From the NCBI GenBank assembly GCA_036265005.1, contig DATAPW010000359.1, positions 75,817 through 139,816 on the forward strand: 64,000 bases of DNA. The letters are read 5' to 3'. The notes under the pieces were generated by a model. It had not been told where the DNA came from, did no database searches, and worked only from the letters and a program-made list of their open reading frames with translations. A program made the translations under genes and the position numbers. Below, piece after piece: positions 7,988 to 15,662 of this stretch. Positions within the stretch are counted from its first letter, which is position 1; every line of letters begins with the position of its first letter. Source of the DNA: JAMXLO01 sp036265005 (GTDB lineage: Bacteria; Pseudomonadota; Alphaproteobacteria; Acetobacterales; Acetobacteraceae).

Positions 7988-10108
7988 ATGCAGCCCCAAG
8001 CGCCGATCACGACCGACATAGTCCTGCTGGGTGCCGGACATGCGCATGTCGAGGTGCTGCGTCGGTTTGCCATGCGGCGGGAGACCGGCGTGCGGCTGAC
8101 GCTGATCGGCCGCGAGCCCGAGACGCCCTATACCGGCATGCTGCCAGGCCTGATCCGCGGCGACTACGGCTTCGACGAGGCGCATATCGACCTGGCGCCG
8201 CTGGCCGCCAGCGCCGGCGCGCGCCTGATCCTGGCGGAGGCAACCGATATCGACCTCGCGGTGCGCCGCGTCGCGGTGGCTGGGCGCCCCGATATCCCGT
8301 TCGACCTGCTGTCGATCGACGTCGGTGGCGAACCGGCAATGCCGGAGGGTGCGGGGCAGCCGGTGAAGCCGATCGGCCAGTTCCTGTCGCGGCTGGCGGC
8401 GTTGGAGGCGGAACTGGCGCCAGGCGCCCGCATCGCCGTGGTCGGCGGCGGCGCCGGGGGCACCGAACTCGCGCTGGCCCTGGCTCGACGCTACGGCAAC
8501 CGGGCACGCATCGTGCTTGTGTGCGACACCGCGGAACCGCTCGGCACCGCACCGTCCTATGCACGGTCGGTCGCGCGCACTGCACTGGTGAATGCCGGGG
8601 TCGAACTGGCCTGCGGCGTGCAGGCGGGCGCGTGGACCGACGGTAGGTTGGCGCTGTCGGATGGCAGCTACCTGGAGGTCGCCAGCGTGCTTTGGGCGAC
8701 CGGGGTCGTTGGGCCCGCGTTGCTGGCCGCCTCCGGTCTGGCGTGCGATGCCGCAGGCTGCGTGCGGGTGGACGCGTCACTGCGCAGCGTCAGCCACGGC
8801 TTTGTCTTCGCTGCCGGCGACTGCGCTGCGATCGAGGGCAATCCGCGGCCAAAAGCCGGCGTCTGGGCGGTGCGGGCCGGGCGGCCATTGGCGGATAATC
8901 TGCGGCGTGCGGCGCGCGGGCGAACGTTGCGGCGCTGGCGGCCACAGTCGCAGGCGCTGGTGATCCTGGGACTCGGCGACGGCCGCGCACTGGCCTGGCG
9001 CAACGGCGTGGCGGTGGCGGGCGGGCTGGTCTGGCGTTGGAAGGACTGGATCGATCGACGCTGGATGCGGATGTACCAGGAGCCGATGGCGCCGATGGCG
9101 GGCAATGACCCGATGCGCTGCGGTGGCTGCGGCGCCAAGGTCGGCGCCGAGGTCCTGGCAGGGGCGCTGGCGGACCTGCCGCGGATGCCAGGCGCCGATG
9201 TGCTCATCGGGTTGGATGCGCCGGACGATGCGGCGGTGATGCTGGCGCCGCCGGGGATGGCGGTGGTGCAGAGCGTCGATCATTTTCGCGCGTTCATCGA
9301 CGACCCGTTCATGTTCGGGCAGATCGCGGCAGCCCACGCGCTGTCGGACCTGCACGCGATGGGCGCGCGGCCGTGGACGGCATTGGCTGTCGCGGCGGTG
9401 CCGTACACCTCCGGCGACAAGATGCGCACCGAGTTGGGCGACATGCTGCGAGGAGCGAGCGAGGTCCTGGCGGCGGATGGTTGCGCACTGGTCGGTGGCC
9501 ACAGCGCCGAGGCGGCGGAGCCGGCATTGGGTTTCGCGGTCACCGGCCTGGCCGATCCGGCGAAGCTGCTGCGCAAGGCGGGCTTGCGGCCGGGCGATGT
9601 GCTGGTGCTGACCAAGCCGCTCGGCACCGGGATCGTGCTGGCCGGCCACATGCGAGGGCTGGCGCGCGCGGCATGGCTGTCGGCGGCAATCGCCAGCATG
9701 CGAACCAGCAATGCAATGGCCTCGCGGATCCTGCGCGGCCAGGGTGTGGTGGCCTGCACCGACGTGACGGGATTCGGCCTGGCCGGCCATCTGCTGGAGA
9801 TGCTGCGCGCGTCGCATGTCGGCGCGCTGCTCTGGCCGGATCAGCTACCGGCGCTGCCGGGTGCGCTGGAGCTTGCCAGCGCAGGTATCGAAAGCACGCT
9901 GGCGCCCGAGAACCGGCGATTGGTACCGGGCAGCACAGCGAATGCGCGGACCGCGCTGCTGATCGATCCGCAGACCTCGGGGGGATTGCTGGCAGGCATC
10001 GCGCCGGACCGCGCCGAGCCATGCGTAGACGCATTGCGGGCCGCCGGCATCGCGGCGGTGATCATCGGCACGGTCGAACACGGCGAGCCGGTGATCCGGC
10101 TGGCCTAG
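7988..10108 (+). CDS. selD: Fused FAD/NAD(P) oxidoreductase - selenide, water dikinase (SelD)
   Basis: A 706-residue two-domain protein. Residues about 8-370 form a pyridine nucleotide-disulfide-type flavoprotein with dinucleotide motifs VLLGAGHAHVEV and VVGGGAGGTELAL and the FAD motif GFVFAAGDCAA. Residues about 375-706 are selenophosphate synthetase, which makes selenophosphate from selenide and ATP for selenocysteine or selenouridine. The SelD active-site loop reads RCGGCGAKVG: the catalytic Cys (near residue 381) and the Lys three residues on are kept, while the second Cys of the E. coli GCGCK is Ala. DDAAVM and DLHAMGA follow. ATG 7988 (MQPQAPITTDIV) is preferred. Its 3' end overlaps the convergent racemase gene by four bases. 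It provides the selenium donor needed by the UGSC selenoprotein in this window. Confidence 0.95.
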   Translation: MQPQAPITTDIVLLGAGHAHVEVLRRFAMRRETGVRLTLIGREPETPYTGMLPGLIRGDYGFDEAHIDLAPLAASAGARLILAEATDIDLAVRRVAVAGRPDIPFDLLSIDVGGEPAMPEGAGQPVKPIGQFLSRLAALEAELAPGARIAVVGGGAGGTELALALARRYGNRARIVLVCDTAEPLGTAPSYARSVARTALVNAGVELACGVQAGAWTDGRLALSDGSYLEVASVLWATGVVGPALLAASGLACDAAGCVRVDASLRSVSHGFVFAAGDCAAIEGNPRPKAGVWAVRAGRPLADNLRRAARGRTLRRWRPQSQALVILGLGDGRALAWRNGVAVAGGLVWRWKDWIDRRWMRMYQEPMAPMAGNDPMRCGGCGAKVGAEVLAGALADLPRMPGADVLIGLDAPDDAAVMLAPPGMAVVQSVDHFRAFIDDPFMFGQIAAAHALSDLHAMGARPWTALAVAAVPYTSGDKMRTELGDMLRGASEVLAADGCALVGGHSAEAAEPALGFAVTGLADPAKLLRKAGLRPGDVLVLTKPLGTGIVLAGHMRGLARAAWLSAAIASMRTSNAMASRILRGQGVVACTDVTGFGLAGHLLEMLRASHVGALLWPDQLPALPGALELASAGIESTLAPENRRLVPGSTANARTALLIDPQTSGGLLAGIAPDRAEPCVDALRAAGIAAVIIGTVEHGEPVIRLA

Positions 10109-10956
10109 AAGACCTTGCGACGCCGCCACTTGCGCGGATGGTCCGATGGAAACGCCAGCCCGCTGACCGACACGTGCATGTTCACCAGCAGCTTCGCCAT
10201 TTCGATGGCGCAGCCATAACCTTCCAGCACCGGCGCCTCCCAGCCGATCTGGCTCAGCCGCTTCTGCAAATACGGCCGCATCCAGAACGCCGCCGAGCAC
10301 CCGAGGATGATCACCTCGGCACCGTCTTCCTCGATTGCCGCCAGGGCTTCGGTCACCGACCGCTCCAGCATTTCCGATCGTTCGCCGCGTTCGGCCTGCG
10401 CCTTTTCGGATTGGATCTGCCGCGCTTCCGGATTCGACGCACGCGGCAAAGGACAATCGATATCGCGGATCGAGGCACACTCCGCCGTGAAGCGATACTG
10501 CACCACCAGGTTGTAGTAGTGCATGTTGTGCGCTTCCGAGATGTCGACGACGCTGAACTTGTTGCCCAGCATTGTCGCGATATGCATCTGCGCGTGTGCA
10601 CAACCGGTGACCGGTATGTTGTAGCGCTGGCCGATCTCGCGTGCCTCCGTGACGCCCGGATCGCCGCCGCCGAGCATCACGATCGCATCGTAGCGGCCAC
10701 TCGCGCAGGCCTCGTGGACGATCGGCAATCGCGCCGCGCCGACCACGGCGAATTCCTCGCGCGTTTCGACATAGGAGTCGCCCTGCGGCGCGATCGGACC
10801 GGGATGCAATTCCCAGTCCACATCGGCCAGCAGATGTGCAACATCCGGATAGTTCATCAGTTGCGCTTCCTTCGACCCGCCCGCCGGGCGCAGGTAATGG
10901 CGCGATGTCTCTGGCAGGGTGAAAGCCTGCACCAGCAGGAGTCGTGGCTTTGGCAT
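10105..10956 (-). CDS. Aspartate/glutamate/hydantoin racemase-family protein
   Basis: A 283-residue protein of the Asp/Glu racemase superfamily. The two catalytic cysteines are visible in their usual settings, PVTGCAHAQMH in the first half and VIILGCSAAF in the second, with the family-typical glycine-rich VMLGGGDPG and the closing PVLEGYGCAIEMAKLLV. I choose ATG 10956 (MPKPRLLLVQAF) over the upstream frame because the beta-strand RLLLVQ is the expected first strand. Such enzymes act on amino acids, hydantoins or maleate-like diacids. It follows the pcaHG genes on the same strand after a palindromic repeat and may be the last gene of that operon. The exact substrate is not determinable. Confidence 0.8.
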   Translation of the reverse strand: MPKPRLLLVQAFTLPETSRHYLRPAGGSKEAQLMNYPDVAHLLADVDWELHPGPIAPQGDSYVETREEFAVVGAARLPIVHEACASGRYDAIVMLGGGDPGVTEAREIGQRYNIPVTGCAHAQMHIATMLGNKFSVVDISEAHNMHYYNLVVQYRFTAECASIRDIDCPLPRASNPEARQIQSEKAQAERGERSEMLERSVTEALAAIEEDGAEVIILGCSAAFWMRPYLQKRLSQIGWEAPVLEGYGCAIEMAKLLVNMHVSVSGLAFPSDHPRKWRRRKVF

Positions 10957-10997
10957 GCGATGTAACCTCGTGTTGCCGACCGATGCGAGCACGGCCG

Positions 10998-11090
10998 GCG
11001 TGATGGGCTTCGCTCTACTCAACCCATCCTACGTTTTTGCGGGTGGGCCCACCAAGCAGGATGGGTAGAGCGAAGCGAACCCCATCACGC
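10998..11090. repeat. Palindromic repeat of the GATGGGT...ACCCATC family
   Basis: The left arm (10998-11031) and right arm (11058-11090) are imperfect inverted copies carrying GCGTGATGGG, CTTCGCTCT and ACCCATCCT, with a small loop rich in T and G between them. Shorter single-hairpin members of the same family occur at 22647-22677 and 50461-50487. It lies between pcaG and the racemase gene and could act as a transcript-stabilising or attenuating hairpin. Confidence 0.75.
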
Positions 11091-11101
11091 GCGCGGCCCC
11101 C

Positions 11102-11689
11102 TCAGTCCAGGAAGAACGGCGTCTCCTCGTCACCCTGGATGAGGACGTCGAAGCAATAGGCTTCGTCCGTCACGCGATCCAGTTCCGGTGCGCGCCGCGC
11201 AAACAGCCGGCCGCGCGACGCATGAGGCACCGCCGCCAGCACCGGATCGTCCGCACCGGCCCGCTCATCGCCGAAGAACACCGTCGTGGTCAATCGCCGC
11301 ATGATCCCCGACGCCAGCAGCATCATGTTGATGTGCGGCAACCGCACGCCGCTCGCATTGTCCGCGCGGCGGCCCGGCATGATGGTGCGGAAGCGGTACC
11401 AGCCATTCGCGTCAGTGGCACAACGTCCCCAGCCGAGAAAATGCGGATCGGCGGAGGCGGCGCGCGGATCGGCGGGATGCGCGAACAATCCCTCCGAATC
11501 CGGCTGCCAGATTTCCACCACAGCGTTCCTGACGGGTTGGCGGTCGCGTTCCAGAACCTGTCCCGACAACGTAATGCGCGTGCCGCTCGCCGGCTTGCCA
11601 CGCAACTCGGTCAGATCCGTGCAGGACGCTTCGGCGAGGCGTGTCGGAAAGAACGGGCCGATGGTTTGCCAGACACTGGGATCAGCCAC
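11102..11689 (-). CDS. pcaG: Protocatechuate 3,4-dioxygenase alpha subunit
   Basis: Alpha subunit of the intradiol ring-cleavage dioxygenase that converts protocatechuate to beta-carboxy-cis,cis-muconate. About 195 residues from GTG 11689 (VADPSVWQTIGPFFP, the standard N-terminal QTVGPFF region). The core ITLSGQVLERDRQPVRNAVVEIWQ and the segment LPHINMMLLASG are typical of PcaG. As expected for this subunit, the second iron-ligand His of PcaH (HIHF) is absent here (PHINMM). Its start overlaps the pcaH stop by eight bases, so the two subunits are translationally coupled. The longer open frame is a shadow of pcaH. Confidence 0.92.
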   Translation of the reverse strand: MADPSVWQTIGPFFPTRLAEASCTDLTELRGKPASGTRITLSGQVLERDRQPVRNAVVEIWQPDSEGLFAHPADPRAASADPHFLGWGRCATDANGWYRFRTIMPGRRADNASGVRLPHINMMLLASGIMRRLTTTVFFGDERAGADDPVLAAVPHASRGRLFARRAPELDRVTDEAYCFDVLIQGDEETPFFLD

Positions 11690-12380
11690 CGCTCCCGCCT
11701 CCAGCGTGTCCGCGCACCACGAACAGGTGTTCGAATTCCGATGCATCGCCCGCCTCGACACGCGGCGGCAGCGCATGCGCAATCATCGACTCACGCGGCG
11801 TGCCGTCCGGCGCGGCATTCAGCAGCATATCGAAGTCGTTGAGCGGTTCGCCCGGGAAATGCACCTGCGTCACCATCCGGTCCATCCAACTCGTGCCGAT
11901 GATGGAAAAATGGATGTGCGGGGCGCGCCATGACGCGGGACCGGCACGATACGGCCCGGGCTTCACCGTGGTGATGGTGAAGCGCCCATCCGCATCGGTG
12001 ACCACTCGGCCACCACCGGTGAAGTTGGCATCGAGCGGCGCGTTGAACCCGTCGTCTTCGTGGATGTACTTGCCCGACGCGTTGGCGTGCCAGACCTCCA
12101 CCATCGCGCCGGCGACAGGATTGTTGTCTTCGTCCACCACGCGGCCATGCAGCAGCATCAGCGGCCCCTGCGCCCGCGGGCCATCGGGACTCGTGCGGGT
12201 AAAATCCGCCGTACCCACCGCAAGCCGGCGCTCGACCGCCAACGGACCGGTGCGCTCGGTCAGCGTCACCGGCCGCTCGACAAAACTATCCGGCGTGCGG
12301 GTGAAGGTGCGCGCGTAACCCTCGACGCGATGCGGCGTCTGGTTGCTGTCGGCATAAGGCTGATAGACCGTATCGGCCAC
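11682..12380 (-). CDS. pcaH: Protocatechuate 3,4-dioxygenase beta subunit
   Basis: Catalytic beta subunit, 232 residues, holding the non-haem Fe(III). All four ligands can be placed: a Tyr in NASGKYIHED, a Tyr in VKPGPYRAG, and two His in WRAPHIHFSIIG. The jelly-roll core starts at LMLLHGRVVDEDNNPVAGAMVEVWHANASG. The start ATG 12380 gives MADTVYQPYADS. It sits 12 bases after the enolase-superfamily gene. No pcaB, pcaC or pcaD appears in the window, so the rest of the beta-ketoadipate route must be elsewhere, or this enzyme serves a different catechol acid. Confidence 0.95.
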   Translation of the reverse strand: MADTVYQPYADSNQTPHRVEGYARTFTRTPDSFVERPVTLTERTGPLAVERRLAVGTADFTRTSPDGPRAQGPLMLLHGRVVDEDNNPVAGAMVEVWHANASGKYIHEDDGFNAPLDANFTGGGRVVTDADGRFTITTVKPGPYRAGPASWRAPHIHFSIIGTSWMDRMVTQVHFPGEPLNDFDMLLNAAPDGTPRESMIAHALPPRVEAGDASEFEHLFVVRGHAGGGSGG

Positions 12381-12392
12381 GGTGTCCTCCCG

Positions 12393-14342
12393 CTAGGCGG
12401 TGATTGTCGTTACATCCATCTTGCAGCGTGCAATATCGTCCCAGTGGGGCTCCACACCAAGGCCAGGACCGTCCGGCACGGCGACGCGGCCGCCATGCAC
12501 CGGGATATGCGGCCGGATGATCTCGTGCACCATGTTCTCCAGCCCGAAATCGACGGCGCGCCGCACCGGATCGAGCGCCGCCGCGATCTGCAGATTTGCC
12601 GCCATGCCGATGCCGAGTTCGAACGCGCTGTGGATGGTGAGGTCGAGGCCGAACAGCGGCGTGACATCGCCCAGTTCCACCATACTTTGCGGACCGCCCC
12701 ACATCACCAGGTCCGCCAGCACCACGTCCACACAGCGCTGGTGCAGGGCTGTGGCCAGGTGGTCGAAGTTCACAACGCACATGTTGGTCGCCAGTGGTGT
12801 GCGCATCCGTGCGCGAAGCTGCGCCATGCCGGCGATGCCGTGGATCGGGTCCTCGTAGTATTCGAGGTTCAATTCCTCGAGCTGCTGGCACAACACGATC
12901 GCCTGCGCCGGCGGATAGGATGCGTTCGGATCCCAGCGCAGCTTCACATCGTCGCCGAGGGCGGCACGCAGCGCACGCAGGATCGCGACATCCCAGGCTG
13001 GGCTGGTGCCGGTGCATTTCACCTTGAACGCGGTGAAGCCGGGATCGCGCCGCAGATGCAGCGCATGATCGACGATCTTGCGGATGCAGGCGGGATCGGC
13101 GAACAGCCGAGGCAATTCCCGACGATCCACCGGTTCGTCCAGCAGCAGCGCGGGAATATGCGCAACCGCCTCGAAATCACGTCCGCCGGCGCCGCCGAGC
13201 ATCTGCCAGATCGGCAGGTTGAAGCGCCGGCCGGTCCAGTCGAACAGCGCCATGTCCAGCCCGGCCAAAGCTGCCCAGTCCGCCAGGCCGTTGCGGGAGC
13301 CAACTGTCGGTCCGGCCATCGCCTGGCGCAGCCGCAACCGATCGAGCGGGTCCTGGCCGATCAGCTTCTGTGCCAGGCGGGCGCAGCTCTGCAATACCTC
13401 GTCGGTTCCGTTGGTCTCGCCGAACCCGCGCGCACCGTCGCTGGTTTCCAGCTCGACGATGATGCGTTCCGTCGTGCGGCGCATATACATCGCGCTGACA
13501 TAGAGCTGACGCATCGGCACCGACACACGATGCAGCGTGATGCGCGAAATGGTCGCACGTTGCGCCGTGCTGCGTTGGCGCAATGCGATAGTGCCGTCAG
13601 CCTCCGGCAACATGGCAGCCGATGCAGCCCCGATCACCAGCGGTTGGGTGCACGCGCGCAGGGTGGCCGCCAGATGCGCCGCATAGTGCACCGCCTCCGC
13701 AGTATCGTCGTGCGCAAGCAGCGCCAATTCGACACCATTGAGGTCGGCGGCGGTGGCCCACATGCGCACGGCTTCCGCCCCACCGACTCGCACCGGATCG
13801 ACCAACACGATCGGCACGCCACCCTCGACCATCGCGCGCGCCAGATCGCACGGCGCATGGCGATGCGCCGACAGGGCCAGCGGTGGCGCGCCACTGGCAA
13901 AAGCCTGGCACGCATCTGCCAGGTCAGCACAGGGATCGGCGATATACGCGAGCTTCAGTCGCCGGCCAGCCTCGCGCAAAGCCTGCAATGCGGGAGGCTG
14001 CAATTGGCCCGCGAGTTGCAGCGCCAGCTCGACATTTGGCCCAACCGCGCCGGCGGCCACGCCGAGTTGCGCGATCAGTGTCGCGACGTCGGGCTCATCG
14101 CTGACAAGCACCATGCGGCGCAGCGCGCCCGGTGGGGCGACCGCATCCAGCGGCATTGCAAGCGCCAGTCCCACGCGTTGCCGCAGCGCGCCGCCCAACC
14201 AGATGTGCAGCGGCACATCGTATGTGCTGCACACGTCGGCAAGCCGCTGCGCCTCACGCCGGCCAACCGCCTCCCGCTCGGCCGCCGTCAGATCGATCGT
14301 GCCGTTCCGCTGCAGCGCCCCATCGCGCGCCAGCGAAGCCAT
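12393..14342 (-). CDS. Tandem enolase-superfamily protein: degenerate N-terminal domain fused to a glucarate dehydratase-like enzyme
   Basis: One uninterrupted frame of 649 residues starting at ATG 14342, whose A overlaps the TGA of the preceding MaoC gene. Residues about 270-649 are a complete enolase-superfamily acid-sugar dehydratase: KVKC (the K-x-K base), LRWDPNASYP (metal Asp), YYEDPIHG (metal Glu), LATNMCVVNF (Asn ligand as in glucarate dehydratase) and LTIHSAFELG (catalytic His). Residues 1-265 repeat the superfamily pattern (DVPLHIWLGG, then barrel-like LKLAYIADP and VPIVLVDPVRVGG) but lack the capping domain start, the K-x-K and the metal ligands. It therefore looks like a decayed paralogue joined in frame. 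The likely chemistry is dehydration of an acid sugar or related hydroxyacid. The neighbours suggest a carboxylic-acid or aromatic catabolic role. Confidence 0.83.
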   Translation of the reverse strand: MASLARDGALQRNGTIDLTAAEREAVGRREAQRLADVCSTYDVPLHIWLGGALRQRVGLALAMPLDAVAPPGALRRMVLVSDEPDVATLIAQLGVAAGAVGPNVELALQLAGQLQPPALQALREAGRRLKLAYIADPCADLADACQAFASGAPPLALSAHRHAPCDLARAMVEGGVPIVLVDPVRVGGAEAVRMWATAADLNGVELALLAHDDTAEAVHYAAHLAATLRACTQPLVIGAASAAMLPEADGTIALRQRSTAQRATISRITLHRVSVPMRQLYVSAMYMRRTTERIIVELETSDGARGFGETNGTDEVLQSCARLAQKLIGQDPLDRLRLRQAMAGPTVGSRNGLADWAALAGLDMALFDWTGRRFNLPIWQMLGGAGGRDFEAVAHIPALLLDEPVDRRELPRLFADPACIRKIVDHALHLRRDPGFTAFKVKCTGTSPAWDVAILRALRAALGDDVKLRWDPNASYPPAQAIVLCQQLEELNLEYYEDPIHGIAGMAQLRARMRTPLATNMCVVNFDHLATALHQRCVDVVLADLVMWGGPQSMVELGDVTPLFGLDLTIHSAFELGIGMAANLQIAAALDPVRRAVDFGLENMVHEIIRPHIPVHGGRVAVPDGPGLGVEPHWDDIARCKMDVTTITA

Positions 14343-14764
14343 CAGGGATCGATCCGAGCCGTCGCGTTTCCGCTGGCAACCTCCTTGCCGTCCTGGTTGG
14401 TGGTGGACAGCGTCAGGTCCACGAAACGGTGCGCGCCTTCCTCTCGGATTGCCGCGACGGTCGCCTTGGCGTCCAGGTCGTCGCCCGGCCACACCTGATT
14501 CGTGAACCGCACGCCGAATTTGGTAAGACGGCCGTCACCGACATAGTTGGTCAGCATCTTGCCGGTCAGTCCCATGGTCAGCATCCCATGGGCGAACACA
14601 CTGGGATAGCCGGCCTTCTGCGTGACGTAGACCTCATCGGCGTGCAGCGGGTTGTAGTCGCCCGATACCCCGCAATACATCACGATCTGCGTGCGCGACA
14701 GATTCTCCGCAACGCGTTCGACATGCGTGTCGCCGACCTTGAGCTGGCTTGCCTTCAGTGCCAT
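14342..14764 (-). CDS. MaoC-like (R)-specific enoyl-CoA hydratase subunit
   Basis: A 140-residue single hot-dog protein. The MaoC hydratase motif is clear: VMYCGVSGDYNPLHADEVY, with the catalytic Asp and His, then FAHGMLTMGLTG, where the second conserved His and Gly sit. The end is GVRFTNQVWPGDDLDAKATV. It starts at ATG 14764 (MALKASQLKVGD). It is paired with the larger dehydratase gene 11 bases upstream. Such two-gene pairs form heterodimeric hydratases (compare the HadA/HadB type) in which this subunit carries the active site. It overlaps the downstream enolase-type gene by one base. Confidence 0.9.
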   Translation of the reverse strand: MALKASQLKVGDTHVERVAENLSRTQIVMYCGVSGDYNPLHADEVYVTQKAGYPSVFAHGMLTMGLTGKMLTNYVGDGRLTKFGVRFTNQVWPGDDLDAKATVAAIREEGAHRFVDLTLSTTNQDGKEVASGNATARIDP

Positions 14765-14775
14765 GGCGCTTCTCC

Positions 14776-15258
14776 TCAGCTCCGTTCCACGGGACGTTCG
14801 GTGGTCACGCCGACGCTGCGCGCGGTGACCACCAGCTCGCCCTTCTGGTCGCGATATTCTGTAATGCGTTCGCGGAACGTCAGCTTGCCCGCACGCTTGC
14901 TCTCGCGTTCCCAGGTGTTGCCTGGCTTGGTTTCCACCGTCAGCACATCGCCCGGCCGCAATGCGCGGTGATATTCGAAGTGCTGCTCCGCATGCAGGCC
15001 GCCACCACCGGACGGCCGGTTTTCGACGCCACTCGGCGTCTTGCCGGAACCGAACCACGGCTGGCCGGGACGCCAGCGCAGCGGATAATCCGGATCGAAT
15101 TGCGCGACGGCCTGCGGGAAGGTAGGCGGCGCAATGATGCCGCCGGCCTCGGTCCGCTTCGCCGCATCGGCATCCTGGTAGACCGGATTGACGTCGCCGA
15201 TGGCGCGCGCGAACAGCATGATGTGGCCAGCCTCGACGGGGAATGTGATCTTCGCCAA
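14776..15258 (-). CDS. MaoC/FAS1-type dehydratase partner subunit
   Basis: 160 residues of hot-dog fold resembling the N-terminal 'FAS1-like dehydratase' partner of MaoC pairs. It opens ITFPVEAGHIMLFARAIGDVNPVYQD, with the typical APPTFPQAVAQFD and the central LHAEQHFEYHRALRPGDVLTVETK. Substrates would be 2-enoyl-CoA or 3-hydroxyacyl-CoA thioesters. It is the first gene of the minus-strand operon that continues with the MaoC subunit, the tandem enolase protein, pcaH and pcaG. The upstream 400 bases must contain its promoter; no clear -35/-10 was recognised. Confidence 0.87.
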   Translation of the reverse strand: MAKITFPVEAGHIMLFARAIGDVNPVYQDADAAKRTEAGGIIAPPTFPQAVAQFDPDYPLRWRPGQPWFGSGKTPSGVENRPSGGGGLHAEQHFEYHRALRPGDVLTVETKPGNTWERESKRAGKLTFRERITEYRDQKGELVVTARSVGVTTERPVERS

Positions 15259-15662
15259 TGGTTTCCTCCGATGCTTTTTCGCTCCGCCGCAACCCTAGCA
15301 GCCCAATTCGCAGGCGTGTAGGGCGGGTCGCGACCGGCCCAGGGCAATCGCATTTGACCGAACGCCGTTGGCATGGAGGCAGCCCGGCACCTCGATGGTC
15401 GCATGGATGTCTGTTGATCGAAAGAAGCGGTTCAACACTGAGGACGATCGAGGACCACGGAGAGCCACGGAGGAAGCAGCCATGCGCTGCGCACGAAGCG
15501 CTATTCCGGCCTGTCTCCGTGGCCCTCGGCGGCCTCGAACGTCCTCCGAGTTGAACATCGTGCGGTCACCGCAAGCAGCGCAAGCGCTGCCGGAACATCC
15601 GTGATGCCAGGACCGTCGCAGCGCATTGCCGCGGCGCCGCGCCGCACGGCATACTGCACGGC
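15259..15662. other. Intergenic region between divergent genes, with an inverted repeat
   Basis: This 404-base divergent spacer holds no credible gene. It begins with a TAGGGCGGG half-motif near 15320 that resembles the edge of the TAGGGCGG repeat family. A large inverted repeat at 15430-15556 is described separately. Promoters for both the MaoC operon and the phosphatase gene should lie here, but I could not assign boxes. Confidence 0.6.
15430..15556. repeat. Imperfect inverted repeat with GTTCAAC termini
   Basis: The left arm begins GTTCAACACTGAGGACG and continues CGAGGACCACGGAG. The right arm, read on the other strand, begins GTTCAACTCGGAGGACG and continues with CGAGG and CCACGGAG. The two arms are diverged inverted copies around a purine-rich centre. 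A related fragment (GGAACCACGGATGGACACTGATG) occurs near 31032. It could be a miniature element remnant or a palindromic unit. No transposase is nearby. Confidence 0.65.

Noticed and set aside
12060..14498. Long plus-strand open frame of 812 codons opposite pcaH and the enolase gene
   Set aside because: Composition (Arg, His, Gln) is typical of an antisense shadow in high-GC DNA, and the minus-strand genes have catalytic motifs.
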